NCBI GenBank assembly: GCA_023101885.1
Contig: JALPQD010000101.1
Location: 4,744,100-4,808,099, forward strand
Length of the DNA: 64,000 nucleotides
Direction of reading: 5' to 3'
DNA from: Typhlomys cinereus
Taxonomy: Eukaryota; Chordata; Mammalia; Rodentia; Platacanthomyidae
The stretch's first letter is position 1. Each line of letters opens with the position of its first letter. The notes below the pieces were generated by a model that did no database searches, was not told the origin of the DNA, and worked only from the letters and a program-made list of their open reading frames with translations. Of the stretch, positions 9,230 to 21,941 are shown piece after piece. A program made the position numbers and the translations under genes.

Positions 9230-10300
9230 CTCCCCAACTACCGGGACCTCCGTGGCTCGGTCCCCTCCGTGTTGGACGGTAATGGTGATGCTGGAGAGAA
9301 TTCAGTGATGTCTTTCAGATCCGTGGCCAGGCGTCTACACCAGTCGCTCATGAATTACCATTTGTCTCTGGACTGCTAGGACAGATCTCGCGCAGCTCTG
9401 CTATTATGGGTTTCACATATTCGAGGTTTCATAAGAAAAGACTTTTTGTAAAAGAGAGAAATCGGTGACTGCCTGTTTTCAACAGTGAGGCGATAGTCAT
9501 TTGGTTCATTCATCCCAGCCAACATCGCTGGGCACGGGAACAGAGAAAAGTAAGACCTCCTTGATGTTCTAGGAGCATGTGCTTTATGTGGTTGCCTATG
9601 CGTGTGTCTGTGATAGGGATGGAGTAGAAAGTGCTGCCCAAACCCGAATGCGGTGACTTGGTTGCGAGATTGGATTTGGAGAGGTAACCTTATTGCTCAA
9701 TGCAACCAGAAGTTTTTCCCAGTGCACTTGGAAGACAGAGAAAGCAGAGACTAGGATTGCAGTGATTGACTTAGGTTAGTGACAGGTCATCACTGTGGGA
9801 CCTAGGCCTAGCTTGTAGCCGTCCCAATCAAGGTCAAACTAAGAAAGAAGGAGAGAATGGATTTTGGATTATGTGATTGGAAAAGCCAGCCACAACTTTG
9901 TTCAGTCTATTTTCCAAACATGACCTGTTGAATGAAATGCCTTAAGTGTGCACACTCCAAATTCACAGACAATTTTGAAAATTGGCATATATTCACAAAG
10001 ACAAGTTTTGCTTGTTCCTAGATGAGCCATATTTCCTGGTTTGCAACTGTTTCAGTTAGAGCTACCTTTCCTGGACAGATTTCTTTTGAATGCTATTGTA
10101 GGGTCTGTCTTTTAATATCATAAATTAATTATTAAGACTTTTACCGACAGGAGTCAGGCCTCTCCATCACCAGACCTTCAGATGATATGTAAGCCGAGGT
10201 CTACAGAGATAGAATGAATAACTGGGCAATAGAGTTTTGACTCTAGATAATAATTCTCCATCCCAGTGTATTTGTCTCTTAAAATTCATGTTATAAAACT
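9230..10300. other. Upstream flank, no gene seen
   Basis: Sequence just upstream of the COX10 island. No protein-coding exon, clear young SINE or structural RNA is visible. It drops quickly from the GC-rich island to ordinary AT-rich DNA. Confidence 0.6.
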
Positions 10301-11045
10301 GAGAGATGATGGCACATCACACACACTAGGATGACTGTAAACAAAATGAAGTGGTAGCAAGGCCGGGTGAGTATGCAAAGCAACTGGAGCCCCATGCGTT
10401 GCTTGTGGGGATGTAAAATGATGCAGCCTCCGTGGATAACAGCTGGCTGTTCTCAGTAAGTCGGCAGAGCTACTGTGTGACCCAGCCGTTCATTGCTGGA
10501 GATCCGCCCAGGTAAATGAAAGCATACTTCCACATATTTTGTCGTATGCATGTGTGTATATAGATGTGGACATATATATAAACCTATGTATGTGCACACA
10601 CAAATATGTATGTACATATTTTTTCATGACTAACATTACTATCCCAAAGTGGGCATAATCCAAGGGTCCATCTGATTGTACAAAACCTGTGATACATCCA
10701 TATAGTGGCCTGTTTGTCTATATAATGAAAATAAATTCTAATACAGCCATGAAAACATAAAGAAATCAGTCACCAAAGATAACATAATTTGTAGTCCCTA
10801 CTTCTGTGAAATATCCAGAAAGCTAAATCCTTAAAGGCAGAAAATAAGTAATTAATTGCCTAGGGCTTATAGAGAAGGGGATAAAAGTACAGGGCTTATT
10901 TTAGTAGAAGGAAAATAGTAATATTCCTAGATTGATTGTGGTGGTTGCGCAACTCCAAATATACTAAAAACATTGAATTACCTCTAACAGGAATTATGTC
11001 GAACATGAATGAGCAAACATTAAATCTACTGTTAAATTAATAATA
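10300..11045 (+). mobile_element. Old L1 fragment (ORF2 3' end plus 3' UTR)
   Basis: The plus strand resembles the last part of L1 ORF2: the segment around CTGTGTGACCCAGCCGTTCA (10473-10492) is the familiar L1 'CDPAI'-type region. It runs on to an L1M-type 3' UTR with GATTGATTGTGGTGGTTGCG near 10933 and ACTAAAAACATTGAATTAC near 10964. It is highly diverged and full of stops, so it is an ancient, inactive copy of the L1MA/MB type. Confidence 0.72.
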
Positions 11046-11059
11046 AAAAGAGCAAGAAG

Positions 11060-14000
11060 GCTAAGCTTAAATCAGGAAGAGCTACTTGAGACTGAGATAG
11101 CAGTTGTATTAAACCGATGGACTCATCTTCAGCTAGCAATAGCTCTTCCCTTTTCTATTGTAAGACATGACTTCCAAAATAAAGAGGTCTTAGCCTCCCT
11201 TACTATTGTGAGCAATAAGATCCCATTACAAGTGATGAGTTTAGCTTGTAAGTATCACTTTTAGGAAAAAACAAGTCTTTCCATGCTGACTAGAGTACAA
11301 ATTAGACAGCTGGAACTAGAATACCATTTTGGACCATGAGGAAATCCAGCAGGCCAGTAAGATGGGCTGGTGGCTGGATACCACCTGCTTGTGGAGTTCC
11401 TGTACTTGCTCTAGCTGCTTAGATGAAGAAGGAATAAAAATACCATGTTACTTTTGGTTTTCTGTCACTTGTAGGACCATTTAATCCAAACCAGTGCACC
11501 ACTAATGTGAATCTGGATTAATAGCAAAGTTAAGCGAGTCAGTATATGTGGCTTGTAGCTCAAAAAATGCCTCTGTGTGTGCTCCCCATGCTAGTTGGAA
11601 TGGGAATACAGAGTGTGCCATTGATGCCAATTTGTCAGACAAAACCTTTTTTGTAGATGAGAGGTGCTTTTCTTCATAGGTGTCCTCACTCATCACACCA
11701 GCTTCTCACTTGTCTTTCGTTCACCAGCTTCTGGGCTTCTCTGTCATAACAGTGCCAATCTCCACTTTCCCCACAGAGCACTAGTGCTAGGGATAACTTA
11801 AAGCATATTGACAGGCACTCCTGGGAACTAAGCAAGCTGGTTCTCTTCTACCCTGGTGCTAAGAGTTGAGCTTGGGCAGTCACTTCTATGTCTCTAGCTC
11901 TAAATTGGTCCTTTCAATGCTGAGAAAACCAAGCAAAGCTCAGCTGCCACTCAGGTGAAGATGTGGTGACCTGGTGCTTGCAGCAAGTGTAGGGCAGATG
12001 GGAAGCAGAGAGGAGATGGAGTAGCAGGAAGTCCCTTCTCCCTGGCCAGTCTCCGTTGCAACATGGCCCCTGTTGATAGCCAAACAGGGAACCAACAGGA
12101 GCCAGGTTTCCATGTTCCCAGCTCTAAACACGGTGCAACAGGGAAGATTCGTAGATGATTGGTGGGAGGTCTTGGATTTGGTGTTCCACTCCTAAGTACA
12201 GAGTGTAATTCATATCAGTGTCTATGCGCCTGACAACCTTACATCAGTTCCCCAGTCCTCAGTACATCTCCAAGATGGCTGCTAGCATCCAGATAGGACC
12301 TTCCTTTGAGACCACACCCACACCTCAGTTGCAGCTTGCTGACGCCCTTTTCCATCTTTGCTCTCCAGTGGACATCAAAAGTGAAAATTGCGGCTATTCG
12401 GAATACAGAATTAAAAAGAAAAAGTAACAGGAAACACAATTGAACCTTTTTATATGCACAGGCATTAATTTATTTGGGAGAGATTATGAGCAGGCACAAT
12501 GTAGGCTCCAAAGATCAGAAGGTTGTCAGGTTTGTGTGCAGGTGCTTTTACTTGCTCAACCATCTTGTAAACAGACCCTATTCTGCTAATGGAAGCCCAA
12601 TCCCCAGCCCCAGTAGAGGACTTGTGATTGCTTTAAGCCATGATTGCTTTGATCCCATTCATATTTACTTAATACCTAGAGTTTTCTAGAGTTTCCTGCC
12701 ATGGGTGGTTGTTTTACTAGGCTCTGTTTAGAAGGGAAAAGGAGAAGCCTGCTGGTTAAGTTTTGGGGAAAAATGTTTGGTTACTGTTAATCTGAATGTG
12801 TAAAAATGTTCTTTCTATGTTCCTTCTCTCTATTCTCAGGAAGCAGGGCCAAGAATGTAATTCCTGAAGCCAAGGCAGCCATTTTGATGTGCCAAGGTAC
12901 AAGCATGAAGAATCTGTGGGGCTTGGAGGAAACCAACAAACTCTGCACTAAATCAGGCCCATCTAGTTCAAGACTTCTGCCATAGCACATCAGGATGCTG
13001 AAGTTGATGTCTGGTGGTCTATTTGTTGCATCCTAAATAATACATTCAGTGAACATAAAGCTTCCTAAAGACAGTTGCTGTGGAAACACAGCTGGGGTCA
13101 AGTGATCTCTCCAAAGTGGACATCATGTTTAGTAAAATAAAACACATTCAAATATCGTAGCTGTTTCTCTTTTGAGAGGGGCCTCACCCGTATGGCCAAG
13201 TCTGGCTTCAAACTCAATCCTCATGGGTGCTGTGCTTGCAGGCATGCGATACCATGGATTGGTTGGTGGCTTTAAATAATACAAATAAAAGAAACAATTT
13301 GGACAGATTTGTTTCCTATCTTGTCTCTTTTGTTATATACTGCACCCAGCTCCTTTGACGATGTCAGAGTATGTGCTTTCCTTGTTCTCTCCCAACGTCT
13401 TGGAACCTAGTAAAGACTGGTAAAATGTTCCAAGCATAGAAAAACAAATCCTTCGGTGTGAGATTATAACCATGAGGACACCTTTAAAGACACGGTTTCT
13501 TTGAACTGTGAGGAGCTCTTGGATAATGATCTTGTATTCTGGGAACTGACTTTTCAATATCTAGAGAATTCCAAAGTGCAAGGAGATGTACAAAAGGCAA
13601 ATTAGTAAGCAAAATCCCAGTTATTTTCAGAATAGTTACCATTCTTCAATTAATTTATACTTTCAACACAACTGCAAATGGTTAAGTAAAGGATTTACTT
13701 TTATAAAACAACTGTCACTGCATGTTTGCAAACACAATATTTACTCTTCATTTAGTGTACTACTTACTACTCAGTGCTTTATGGTGACAATCTTACTTTT
13801 TCCAAAATCATGCTGTTTCCATTTTCATGTGTGCCTGGCACCCTAAACATTCCATATTTTCCCAAATTCACATAATAAACTGTGCAACAACTAGAATTTA
13901 GACCTGTCCAATTCCAAAGCACATGTTCTTAATTCTCTTACTGTACTATAGCCCATATTTTATGGATTGCAGAGTCCTTGTTAATCTGGAAATTTTTTTT

Positions 14001-14520
14001 CTAGAATTTTCCATTACGTCAAACCAGCAAAGTTATTGAAGTTCAGCCTTAAAAATTACTTGATTTTGCATCTTCATAACTTGGGTTCATTTTCTTTTGG
14101 CCCTAGTTTTCTATATATTTCAAATGAGACACAATACTAGGTCTACAGCTTAAGTTATGCTGTGCTGCTAGTATTTAGTGGGCCTGTATCTGAACATTTT
14201 CAGCAAGACGCAGTCCTCCCAAGACCTACTCAGTCAAAACTTTGATAGTGGACCTGGCAAGTCAGTTAGGAAAAAAGACTCATTTTATAAAATCCAAGTG
14301 TATATCAGGGTGAGGAAATAGAAGAGGTGTTTCTAGAAGGGAGGCTGCAGATGATGGAGGTAGTGGGGGTGATAGGCTAAGGGTAATCAGTTTGACCCCC
14401 TTTTTTCATTTGGCACATTCAGTGGCATGTGCCACATGTATTGTGTTCTTGATCCCATCTAATTTCAACAATGATAAATTTCTATTATCCAGCATTCAAT
14501 TAAGTAATTGTTTAAGAAAT
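11060..14520. other. Intergenic stretch, mostly unassigned
   Basis: I see no confident gene. Near 13160-13260 there is a B1-like remnant in reverse orientation (a GAG-rich head, CTTCAAACTCAATCCTCATG, then GGCATGCGATACCATGG). The rest is AT-rich with no repeat I can name. Short open frames here show no recognisable domain. Confidence 0.5.
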
Positions 14521-14524
14521 CTGT

Positions 14525-14995
14525 CTTGATTTCTTAAGGCTGTTGTAAAGAAACACCATAACCTGGGTGACAGCAGGTGTGGTCTCCCCAATATGGAAGT
14601 GAAAAAAGTGTGGCTGTGCCCCCTTTGACAGCTGTAGGTGAGTGGCCTTTATTCTCACTTCCAATGAAAGTCCCCAAGCATTCTCTGACACAGTGATACA
14701 ACACAGGAGAACTCCAATCCCCACCCTTTGTGTCCATCTTTCTTCTGTGTCTGTCTTAGCAAGCTACTCTGTGTGCACTTCCAATCTTAACCTTGTTTTT
14801 CTTTCAGACAGAATGTCCCTATGTAGCCCAGACTGGTCTGGAAGTCACAATCCTGCTGAGATGACAAATACGCTTTAAATTTAATATTTTGTAGGCTTCT
14901 AGTGTCATTGATTTAGACTCCAATGCAAAGACCCAATTTCCAACTGAGATTTCATCATAGGTACTGGGCAGTAGAACTTCAACATAAGTTAGAAA
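14525..14995 (+). mobile_element. Ancient LTR-type element (MaLR/MER-like)
   Basis: The segment opens with GGCTGTTGTAAAGAAACACC and closes with GGTACTGGGCAGTAGAACTT then CAACATA. These are the two recognisable ends of a common old mammalian LTR-derived repeat. The middle is diverged. Family assignment is from memory and needs a repeat library. Confidence 0.42.
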
Positions 14996-14999
14996 GATG

Positions 15000-16615
15000 C
15001 AAATTAGCCCCTAACTCTGTAAAAGGAGGTAGTGGGAAGTGAGGTATAGAAATGAAACTTGACCTTGGGAAATAGTAGAAGCATCTTCTCAGTGGCATAT
15101 GCTTGAGGTTAGATATATATGAGGTCTTCAGAAAGGGAGAAATATACTAAGTGATGAGAAAACTTCAGTAAAGATTTATAGCAGAACAAAACTTTGGGTT
15201 GGCCTCAGACGTTCCCTCTGCATCAGTTAAGTGCCAAACGACTCCCTAGGGTTTCCAAAGGTAGAGTTATGAGCTAAAATCATTATAAGCAACAGTTTGT
15301 CTTTCAGCAGGACAGGCAAACAGTCTAGAAATTCAAGGGCTTGGAAACTATTCTGCTAATTGGAAAACTATTTGAAGATACATACATTCTGGCGGTTCAT
15401 GAGGTTGGGGATTATATAAAGCAGATGAGATTTCAAAAATAAGTCTGAAATCAATATAAGGTTGCCAACTTTTAACACTGTGAGGGCATTTAAATCATGC
15501 TATCAACTAATCATTTTATAAAAAGATCATTTTAATGGCAAATATTTAAAAGTTATAATCTGATAGCTATTTACTTTAGATAATTTAACTTTATGAAAAG
15601 TATCTTTAATATCAGTGTGCCCCAGAGCAATGGAGACTGGTTTCCATGATAAAAATCTCATTCATGAATGGGTATTTGAAACCCAGGAATGGGCCGGACA
15701 CAGAGGGATAGCAACTGAAAGCCAGCTCTGGCTAGCACTCATGATTTATGCAACTGAAGGAAAAATATTATTTGAAACTGACTGTAATCATTTCCATTTT
15801 CTAAGGAAAGTTTCAGTGGGAAAATAAATCACAGTACTACTCCCTTCCATATGCACAGGGTGGTGGAGGGTTGAGAGAAGATAACTTCTTCTCTCAGCCA
15901 ACATCTGGGTTTCCACTTAAGGTTTTCCAACTATGCATGGAAATACCTGTGAAGGGACTCCATGTTTAAAACTATTTGGACTTACACATTCAATTAATTC
16001 TCCCAGTAAGTTCTCTGTGTGAGAGCATGCCTGCATCTAAAACTGGGTAGCATCCATTTGGCTCTAGTTTCTCAGGAATTCCTGCAAATTTAGTATAGAT
16101 GAGATCATATCAGGGGAAATGGCTTTTAGTCTATGACTCATGATATATAAAGGGTGAGATTTGTCTATGGAGAAGGAAGAGTAGCCAGCAAGCCACAATG
16201 GTGAGATACCCCCTTTTTGATCTTAGGGCAAGAGAAACTGGAGCCAGGACAACCAGAGTCAGGTCTAAGAGCAAAGACGTTAACTGGAAGCAATTGTCGT
16301 CATTCACACTGAGAATGAGTTCTCTCTCTGGAAGCAGAGCAATTGAAAAGCTGCCTTTAAACTAAGGAATTGGGTGGAGTTGGGGTTCACTTTCCCATGA
16401 AGCATGGGCCTGGAGCCCTCACTGCAGAATTCTTACCCCAACTCCACACATTCTCCCCCTAAGCATGTGGAATTCCTGTCTAGTCTGAGGAACACTTTTG
16501 TCAGTCAAAACATGATAGAGCCTCCATATAAAGAACAAGCTTTGTACCCTATCTAGATCTAAACTCAAGATCCTCCATTTCCTAGCTGTACAATTTGGTG
16601 AGATGTTTAACTTCT
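15000..16615. other. Intergenic stretch, nothing recognised
   Basis: AT-rich, apparently unique sequence with no SINE, LTR, gene or RNA that I can support. Small open frames (for example 15615-15827) have no recognisable motif. Confidence 0.5.
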
Positions 16616-16619
16616 GTGC

Positions 16620-16766
16620 TTCAACTAACTTGTCTTCTACAATTTATTTTTGACAATCTCATACATGCATAGAATGCACTAGGTCACATACACAGACCCC
16701 CATCACCCTCCCTTACTCCTCTCCCACTCTTGCTGATTCTCCTTTCTGAATTAGTCCCCCCCACAC

Positions 16767-16813
<47 letters not shown>

Positions 16814-16925
16814 CTTTCTGGGGAGTTTTTTTTTTTCCAAGTCTTATGCAGGTAGCTATAGCTGCTGCATGCTTCCTGTCCTCTGCTTCTTACAATTTTT
16901 CTGTTCGGTCTTCCATAACATTCCC
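16620..16925 (-). mobile_element. Rodent L1 3' fragment with (TC)n tract
   Basis: TTGACAATCTCATACATGCA then CCCTCCCTTACTCCTCTCCC, and further right CAGGTAGCTATAGCTGCTGC with TCTGCTTCTTACAATTTTTC, match the antisense strand of a Lx-type rodent L1 3' region. A pure (TC)20 run at about 16769-16809 interrupts it. Confidence 0.5.
16769..16809. repeat. (TC)n microsatellite
   Basis: About twenty uninterrupted TC dinucleotides, lying inside an L1-like fragment. Confidence 0.95.
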
Positions 16926-17239
16926 TGTAGATGTCCTGTTTAGGGTGGTATCTCGTTTTTTCATGGAAACACAACAGTACCTATATTCAAGATTCATGTT
17001 TTGCTTTCTAAGTGTTCGTAGGTTAACGGAAAAACGATGAGTTAAGTTTTTTATATGCACTGTGTCACTTTCTCTGTAACCAGAATATAACCCTTGTGCA
17101 CCACCTAACAATTCAGTTGCTTAAGTCGAAGTTATTACCAATGGCTACTCTGAAATAGATAACATGCCTATTTTATATTCAGTAAAACTGGCATTTGGAG
17201 TGATTCTTAAAAATGCATTTAATTTCAATTTTTTTGGTA

Positions 17240-17665
17240 TCTGTTACAGTTAGCTGGCATGGTTGCTGATAAAAATCATGACAAAACAGCTTAAAGAAAT
17301 AAGGGGTTTATTCTCTCTTACAATAGTCTGGCTACTGCTCCTTGTCCAACTTGGCAAGAGAGCCCACACCAACACTAGGGTCCACACCATATCCTTGTAA
17401 GAACTGAGAGAGGGACAATCCTTACTTGCCAGACTAGCACGTATGGTCAAGTATACAGAAAGATGCCTCCTTTCTCAACCAGTTCCCTCCATCTTATTCA
17501 CCTGCCCGGGGGCTAGTTCCTCCCACCATGGGTTGGGCTTTTCCCTTTCATGTGACAATTTCCTGCAGGTTCACTCTGGGCTTAACTCAACTGCTAATTC
17601 TTTACAAATGTGCCCAGAGCTCAAACCCTCAACCTTCAAGTTAACACCTGTATCTAACTATGACA
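17240..17665 (-). mobile_element. LTR-like element (family L), complete
   Basis: The best-preserved copy: left end TGTTACAGTTAGCTGGCATG, right end TATCTAACTATGACA. The terminal 12 bases are inverted repeats of each other with two mismatches. The complement of AATAAACCCC is at about 17305-17314. Confidence 0.7.
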
Positions 17666-17684
17666 ACATCCTTTGTCTTCGTTT

Positions 17685-18058
17685 CATATTTCTTTGCTAT
17701 AAATTAATACATGACACGAATCACTTAGGGGAACAAAGGGATTTTTATTCTAGCTTGGGGTTTCAGATTACATTTCATTATGGAGAAGTTGCACCAGCAG
17801 CAGGAATTGAGGGAACTGGTCATACTATGTCCACATAAAGAGCTAAGAGTAGACGAAGCCCAGTAGTGCATACTATGTCCACATAAAGAGCTGAGAGTAG
17901 ACGAAGCCCAGTAGTGCATATCTGCTTCATAGATTTTCAGCTTGCCAGTCTGCTAATTTCTAGATAGCGCTGCCTCTCTCTTGTTCATTTGCTCAGGGAA
18001 TGGTCCCCCACACTCTGGGTAGGTCTTCCCACATCAATTACATCATTAGATCTTTTAA
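17685..18058 (-). mobile_element. LTR-like element (family L), diverged, with 48-bp duplication
   Basis: It shares CAGCAGCAGGAATTGAGGG, CACACTCTGGGTAGGTCTTC and CCCACATCAATTACATCATT with other family L copies. A 48-bp tandem duplication (17821-17916) lies inside it. It directly follows the copy ending at 17665. Confidence 0.6.
17821..17916 (+). repeat. 48-bp tandem duplication
   Basis: The block at 17821-17868 is repeated at 17869-17916 with one difference (CTAAG versus CTGAG). Both copies begin CATACTATGTCCACATAAAG. It lies inside an LTR-like element. Confidence 0.95.
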
Positions 18059-18061
18059 GCT

Positions 18062-18492
18062 AATTTACATCTTTTTCTTTCTGTTAGACAGTATTCGTAT
18101 GCAACTTAAAGGAGAAGGGGGGTTTTATTTGGCTTATGATTCTAGAAAGGATATAATCCATTATGATGGATCCATGGCTGATATCAGAAGCGGGAGAAGG
18201 GTTCAGGTCACTGCAGTCATAAGGAGGCAAAGAGAGTGAGAGAAAGCAGGACAGGACTATCAAGACTCAAGACCTTCACCTTGCAATGTGCCTTTCTCCA
18301 GCAAGGCTCCACCTTTTATAGGTATCACAATCTTCCCAAACATTAACACCAGCCAAAGATCCAAGAGCAGGAGTCAGTAAAAGACAGCTTGTAATCAAAC
18401 CATGACATTGCCTGGACTAGATAGCTACTTATAGGTGTGCCTAAAGACTGGGTTCTTAATTGTCAAGTTGACATCTGTAAGTAGCTGCCATA
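18062..18492 (-). mobile_element. LTR-like element, related subfamily
   Basis: It shares GGGGTTTTATTTGGCTTATG, CCAGCAAGGCTCCACC, TCAAACCATGACA and TTGTCAAGTTGACATCTGTA with the copy at 37640 and, at the end, with family L. It is third in a row of LTR-like copies, all in one orientation. Confidence 0.58.
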
Positions 18493-19376
18493 CTTTGGGA
18501 TTAGTTAGAACTAATAGGGAAATAAAAGATTTGAATCAAATAGAAGACACACTGTGTTTCTGTAAATGGCACTAACAGTACATGGGCAATATGTCAACAA
18601 TCAACCTATTTTAATTTCCAAGAATCCCTCTATGCATGAAAATTTTGAGATGCATACATTCAAAATGAACAGTAGCTGGTATGCTAAATACCATTTTAAA
18701 TCTTTGGCGATTAAGTTTTCACAAACCTCATGCAATAATTGTGCCTGACTTGATCGAAAAGTGAAGAGAGTGGTGATGGAGAAGAGGAGGACTTCTGGGA
18801 TATTCATTGCCAAGATGTGAAGTGTGGATCAACAAGAAAACAACTCTTTTGCCCTTTGGCTGCTTGAAGCACACACGTATTTCAGAGCCGGCTGCGTACT
18901 TTGTGGTAGCTTTGTGTGTAGCTTTTGTAAATAAGACTGGCCTAGTACAGCCTGTGCCCTTCAGGTGGTTTGGGGGACTCCTTAGCTCTGAATAACACTG
19001 ACTCATTCATCTTGGGATGGATTCATGTGGAATGTTGAGGTGTTGCACCACCCAAGCTGAGAACAATGTTTATTTATATCTACACACAATAACTCATGTC
19101 TCCCTAAAGCTAGAGCTTGCTCCTAATTTGCTTGCTGCTTGCACACATTTGTAGTTCTTTCTGCCGGTGATCCCTGGTTTGGTTTGGCCAAGTTTGAGCA
19201 AACGAAAAGGAATGCAAGACACTGACTGAGGCTGAATGCTTTGATTCACACATGGGAAGGGAACATTTAGTTATTCAGGTGTCAGAAATACCAAGATTTC
19301 TAGACTTCTGCTTTGCACCTTCATGACTAATTAATACTGCTTTGTGCTCTTTTTTAAGTTCTGTAAGATGTTTAAA

Positions 19377-19432
19377 TGCTCTCTTTCTCTCTCTCTCTCT
19401 ATCTTTTTCTCTCTCTGTCTGTCTCTGTACCA
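19377..19432. repeat. (CT)n-rich tract
   Basis: TCTC runs with ATCTTTTTC and GTCTGTCT interruptions; no gene over it. Confidence 0.85.
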
Positions 19433-19860
19433 AATCAGACAGGATCAGCTAGATGCTAAACCCTTTGTTATTTTTCATTGTTTTTGTTTTTCCTTTTTTG
19501 TATGTGTGAATTTGGAGATTGAACCCAGTGCCTTGAGACGATGAAATATGAAAATGTCTACCAGTTTCTGTTTATTGTAGACAATTTCAATTACACAAAA
19601 GCAGAGAGGATAATATCACAATTCCTTCCTTTCCCATCTGACTAGGCATAAATTGATGGCCAATCTTATTTTCTCTATAGCCAATGTCTTTGCCACACCA
19701 TCTACACACCACTAATGTAAGCAAAGACGGAGGTCAAGTTGAAAATCTTAAACCGTGATGGGAATGGCGTATATTAGAGTAAAAAAGGTAGTGTGGGAGT
19801 GAAGGAGTCAAAGGGACCTGCCCTGAATCAAGTCTGACCATTAATTAAAATTCACTATTT

Positions 19861-20118
19861 GGGGCTGGAGAGGTGGCCTCAGGGGTTAAGCCTCTGCCTT
19901 GCAGGCGGAAGGTCCTGAGTTCGGATCCCAGATCCCACATATAGACGCTGGGCGGAAGTGGGGGCGGCCTGTGTTTCTGGTCCTGGTGGGCGGAGCCTGT
20001 GAATTCCGGGGCAGAGTAAACGAGGAGGTGGAGGCGTCCATGGTGGTTCCCGAATTCGTCCGTGTTTCTACACACACACACATACACACGCACAATTGAA
20101 TAAATTAAAAAAAAATTT
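19861..20118 (+). mobile_element. SINE-A copy 3
   Basis: Nearly full-length: head GGGGCTGGAGAGGTGGCC, then GAGTTCGGATCCCAGATCCC, the GC-rich body, CGAATTCGTCCGTGTTTCTA, a short CA tract and the TTGAATAAATTAAAAA tail. It is very close to copies 2 and 5, so it is young. Confidence 0.9.
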
Positions 20119-20217
20119 TAAAAAGCGCTATTTGATTAATTTTAAGCTATGTCATCTTTTTGAGCTTCATCTGTAAAATGGAATTGTACACTGCAACTTA
20201 TAGAATAGTGACCATAG

Positions 20218-20524
20218 GGGCTGGAGAGATGGTTCAGGGCTTAAAGTTTTTACCTCACAAGCGGAGGAAACTGAATTCATATCCCCAGATTCCATGTAAA
20301 AATGTTGGGTGGAAATGATGGTGGCCTGTACTTCTAGCCTGGGAAATCCCACAGCGAAGCGGTGAGGAAGTAGAGCAGTCCCGGATGATTCCTGATGTCA
20401 TCCTTGGAGCTCCACAGACGCACACACTCAGGTATCCTCTGGCACACAAACCCACCCCACCCCACCCCCACACAGCCTCACACACCCATCCCACACGTGT
20501 ACACACACATATACACCCATGCAC

Positions 20525-20558
<34 letters not shown>

Positions 20559-20563
20559 GCAAG
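20218..20563 (+). mobile_element. SINE-B with long CA-rich tail
   Basis: Head GGGGCTGGAGAGATGGTTCA, body with AGAGCAGTCCCGGATGATTC, then about 140 bp of CA-rich 3' sequence ending in a pure (CA)n run. Internal CCCACCCC repeats enlarge the tail. Confidence 0.85.
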
Positions 20564-21261
20564 AAAACAAAACCAAAGATAGAACGGTGACCTAAGACTC
20601 CTGGTTCTTCTAAAGCCCCAACCACCATCCTAGTTATCCATATGGACTTCAATTCTTCTCTTATTTTATTGCTATCATAGTTTGTCTGTTCAGAGGGGAA
20701 AATCTAGCACATGGAAAGATATGGTCTTCCAAAATATAAGAATTTCCAAGTAGACTCACAGATAGGATTTATACATGTGGTGAGGACATTAGTCAGGAGT
20801 TAAGCACCTCTGGAGACTAAGACCTGATGCTCTTTGTTCACGATCTACAGGGTGAGACCGCTGCCATCCCAGCACAAACGGTGGGCACAGACCCTTCCAG
20901 AGAAAAGCTTGACAGTGCTGTTTATACAGAGGCTTTCAAATCCCTCCGCTAACCCACCATTTATTTGGGTAAAATTTTGTGGCTATAAGTCAGGTGATCA
21001 TTTAGTGCTCATCAATCAAAGTCAGTTAGCCTAAATTGTCATCCATTTACTAAGGAAATAGAAAGCAGATGGGAGGTAAGGATGTTGGAGCACACAGGAG
21101 TGGACATAGAGGGAATGCTAAGAAGGTTGGGTGTTCAGCAGCCCTGGGGGAATCTGAGGGCGAGACTCCCCTGGATTCCACCTGTAGCCACTGAGCCTGG
21201 TTTGAGGGACGCTGTGAATACCTGGCAGCTCACGTTCTCATTGGTTCTGGGTCTGCTTTAG

Positions 21262-21385
21262 CTATTTTCAAGTGAGAGCCCACTGTTGTTAACTATAGCC
21301 ACTGTCTTGTGCAATCGATCTTTTGAAATCTTTCCACCTGTCTAACTGGGGATCATTTGTTCAACATCTCTCTCCAAGTTGTTTT
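21262..21385 (+). mobile_element. Old L1 3' UTR scrap
   Basis: TTGTTAACTATAGCCACTGT, GCAATCGATCTTTTGAAATC, CACCTGTCTAACTGG matches a well-known L1M 3' UTR segment. Confidence 0.5.
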
Positions 21386-21789
21386 TAATCATGCTTCCAA
21401 AATAATTTAAAATCTGGGCAACTCAGCCTGTTCCCCATGATTCCTCTGGTCAGTTTGGCTTTGGAAAATAAATCCACCGTGTGGACTGAGTACAACTGTT
21501 ATGAACCAAGCTGCTCAGACTCCTCCAAAGGAAACCCTGAAACTCACCTACAGTAAGTGAGTGCAGTTCACCAAAGCATCCAGCATCTTGGGATTCGTAA
21601 GGGGTGAGACTCAAATCCTAGGGGCTGGCTATTTTGACCCAAGTGAAGCTTCCTCTCATGGGTCATGGTGGTTCCAGAACTCTCCGTGGCTTAGCTTCCA
21701 TGTTGTCATGCCTCCATTCCCAGCCCAGATTCTTGCTAAAACCTGTGTACTGGTCCCCTTTCCTAGTCAGCTCAGCATCCTGGCTCCCT

Positions 21790-21941
21790 TCTCCCTCTTT
21801 TATTTCCCTCCCTCCCTCCCTCCCTCTTTCCCTCCCTCCCTCTCTCCCTCCCTTTTTTCCCTCCTTCCCTCTCTTCTTTTCTTTTTCTTTGTTTGTTTGT
21901 TTGTTTGTTTCTTTGTTTGTTTGTTTCTTTCTTTTTCTTTC
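21790..21941. repeat. Pyrimidine tract, (CCCT)n then (TTTG)n
   Basis: Some 90 bp of CCCTCCCT units pass into TTTGTTTG units and then TTTCTTTC. The plus strand is almost free of purines over the first half, apt for triplex or H-DNA. It abuts the SINE-B at 21942. Confidence 0.9.
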
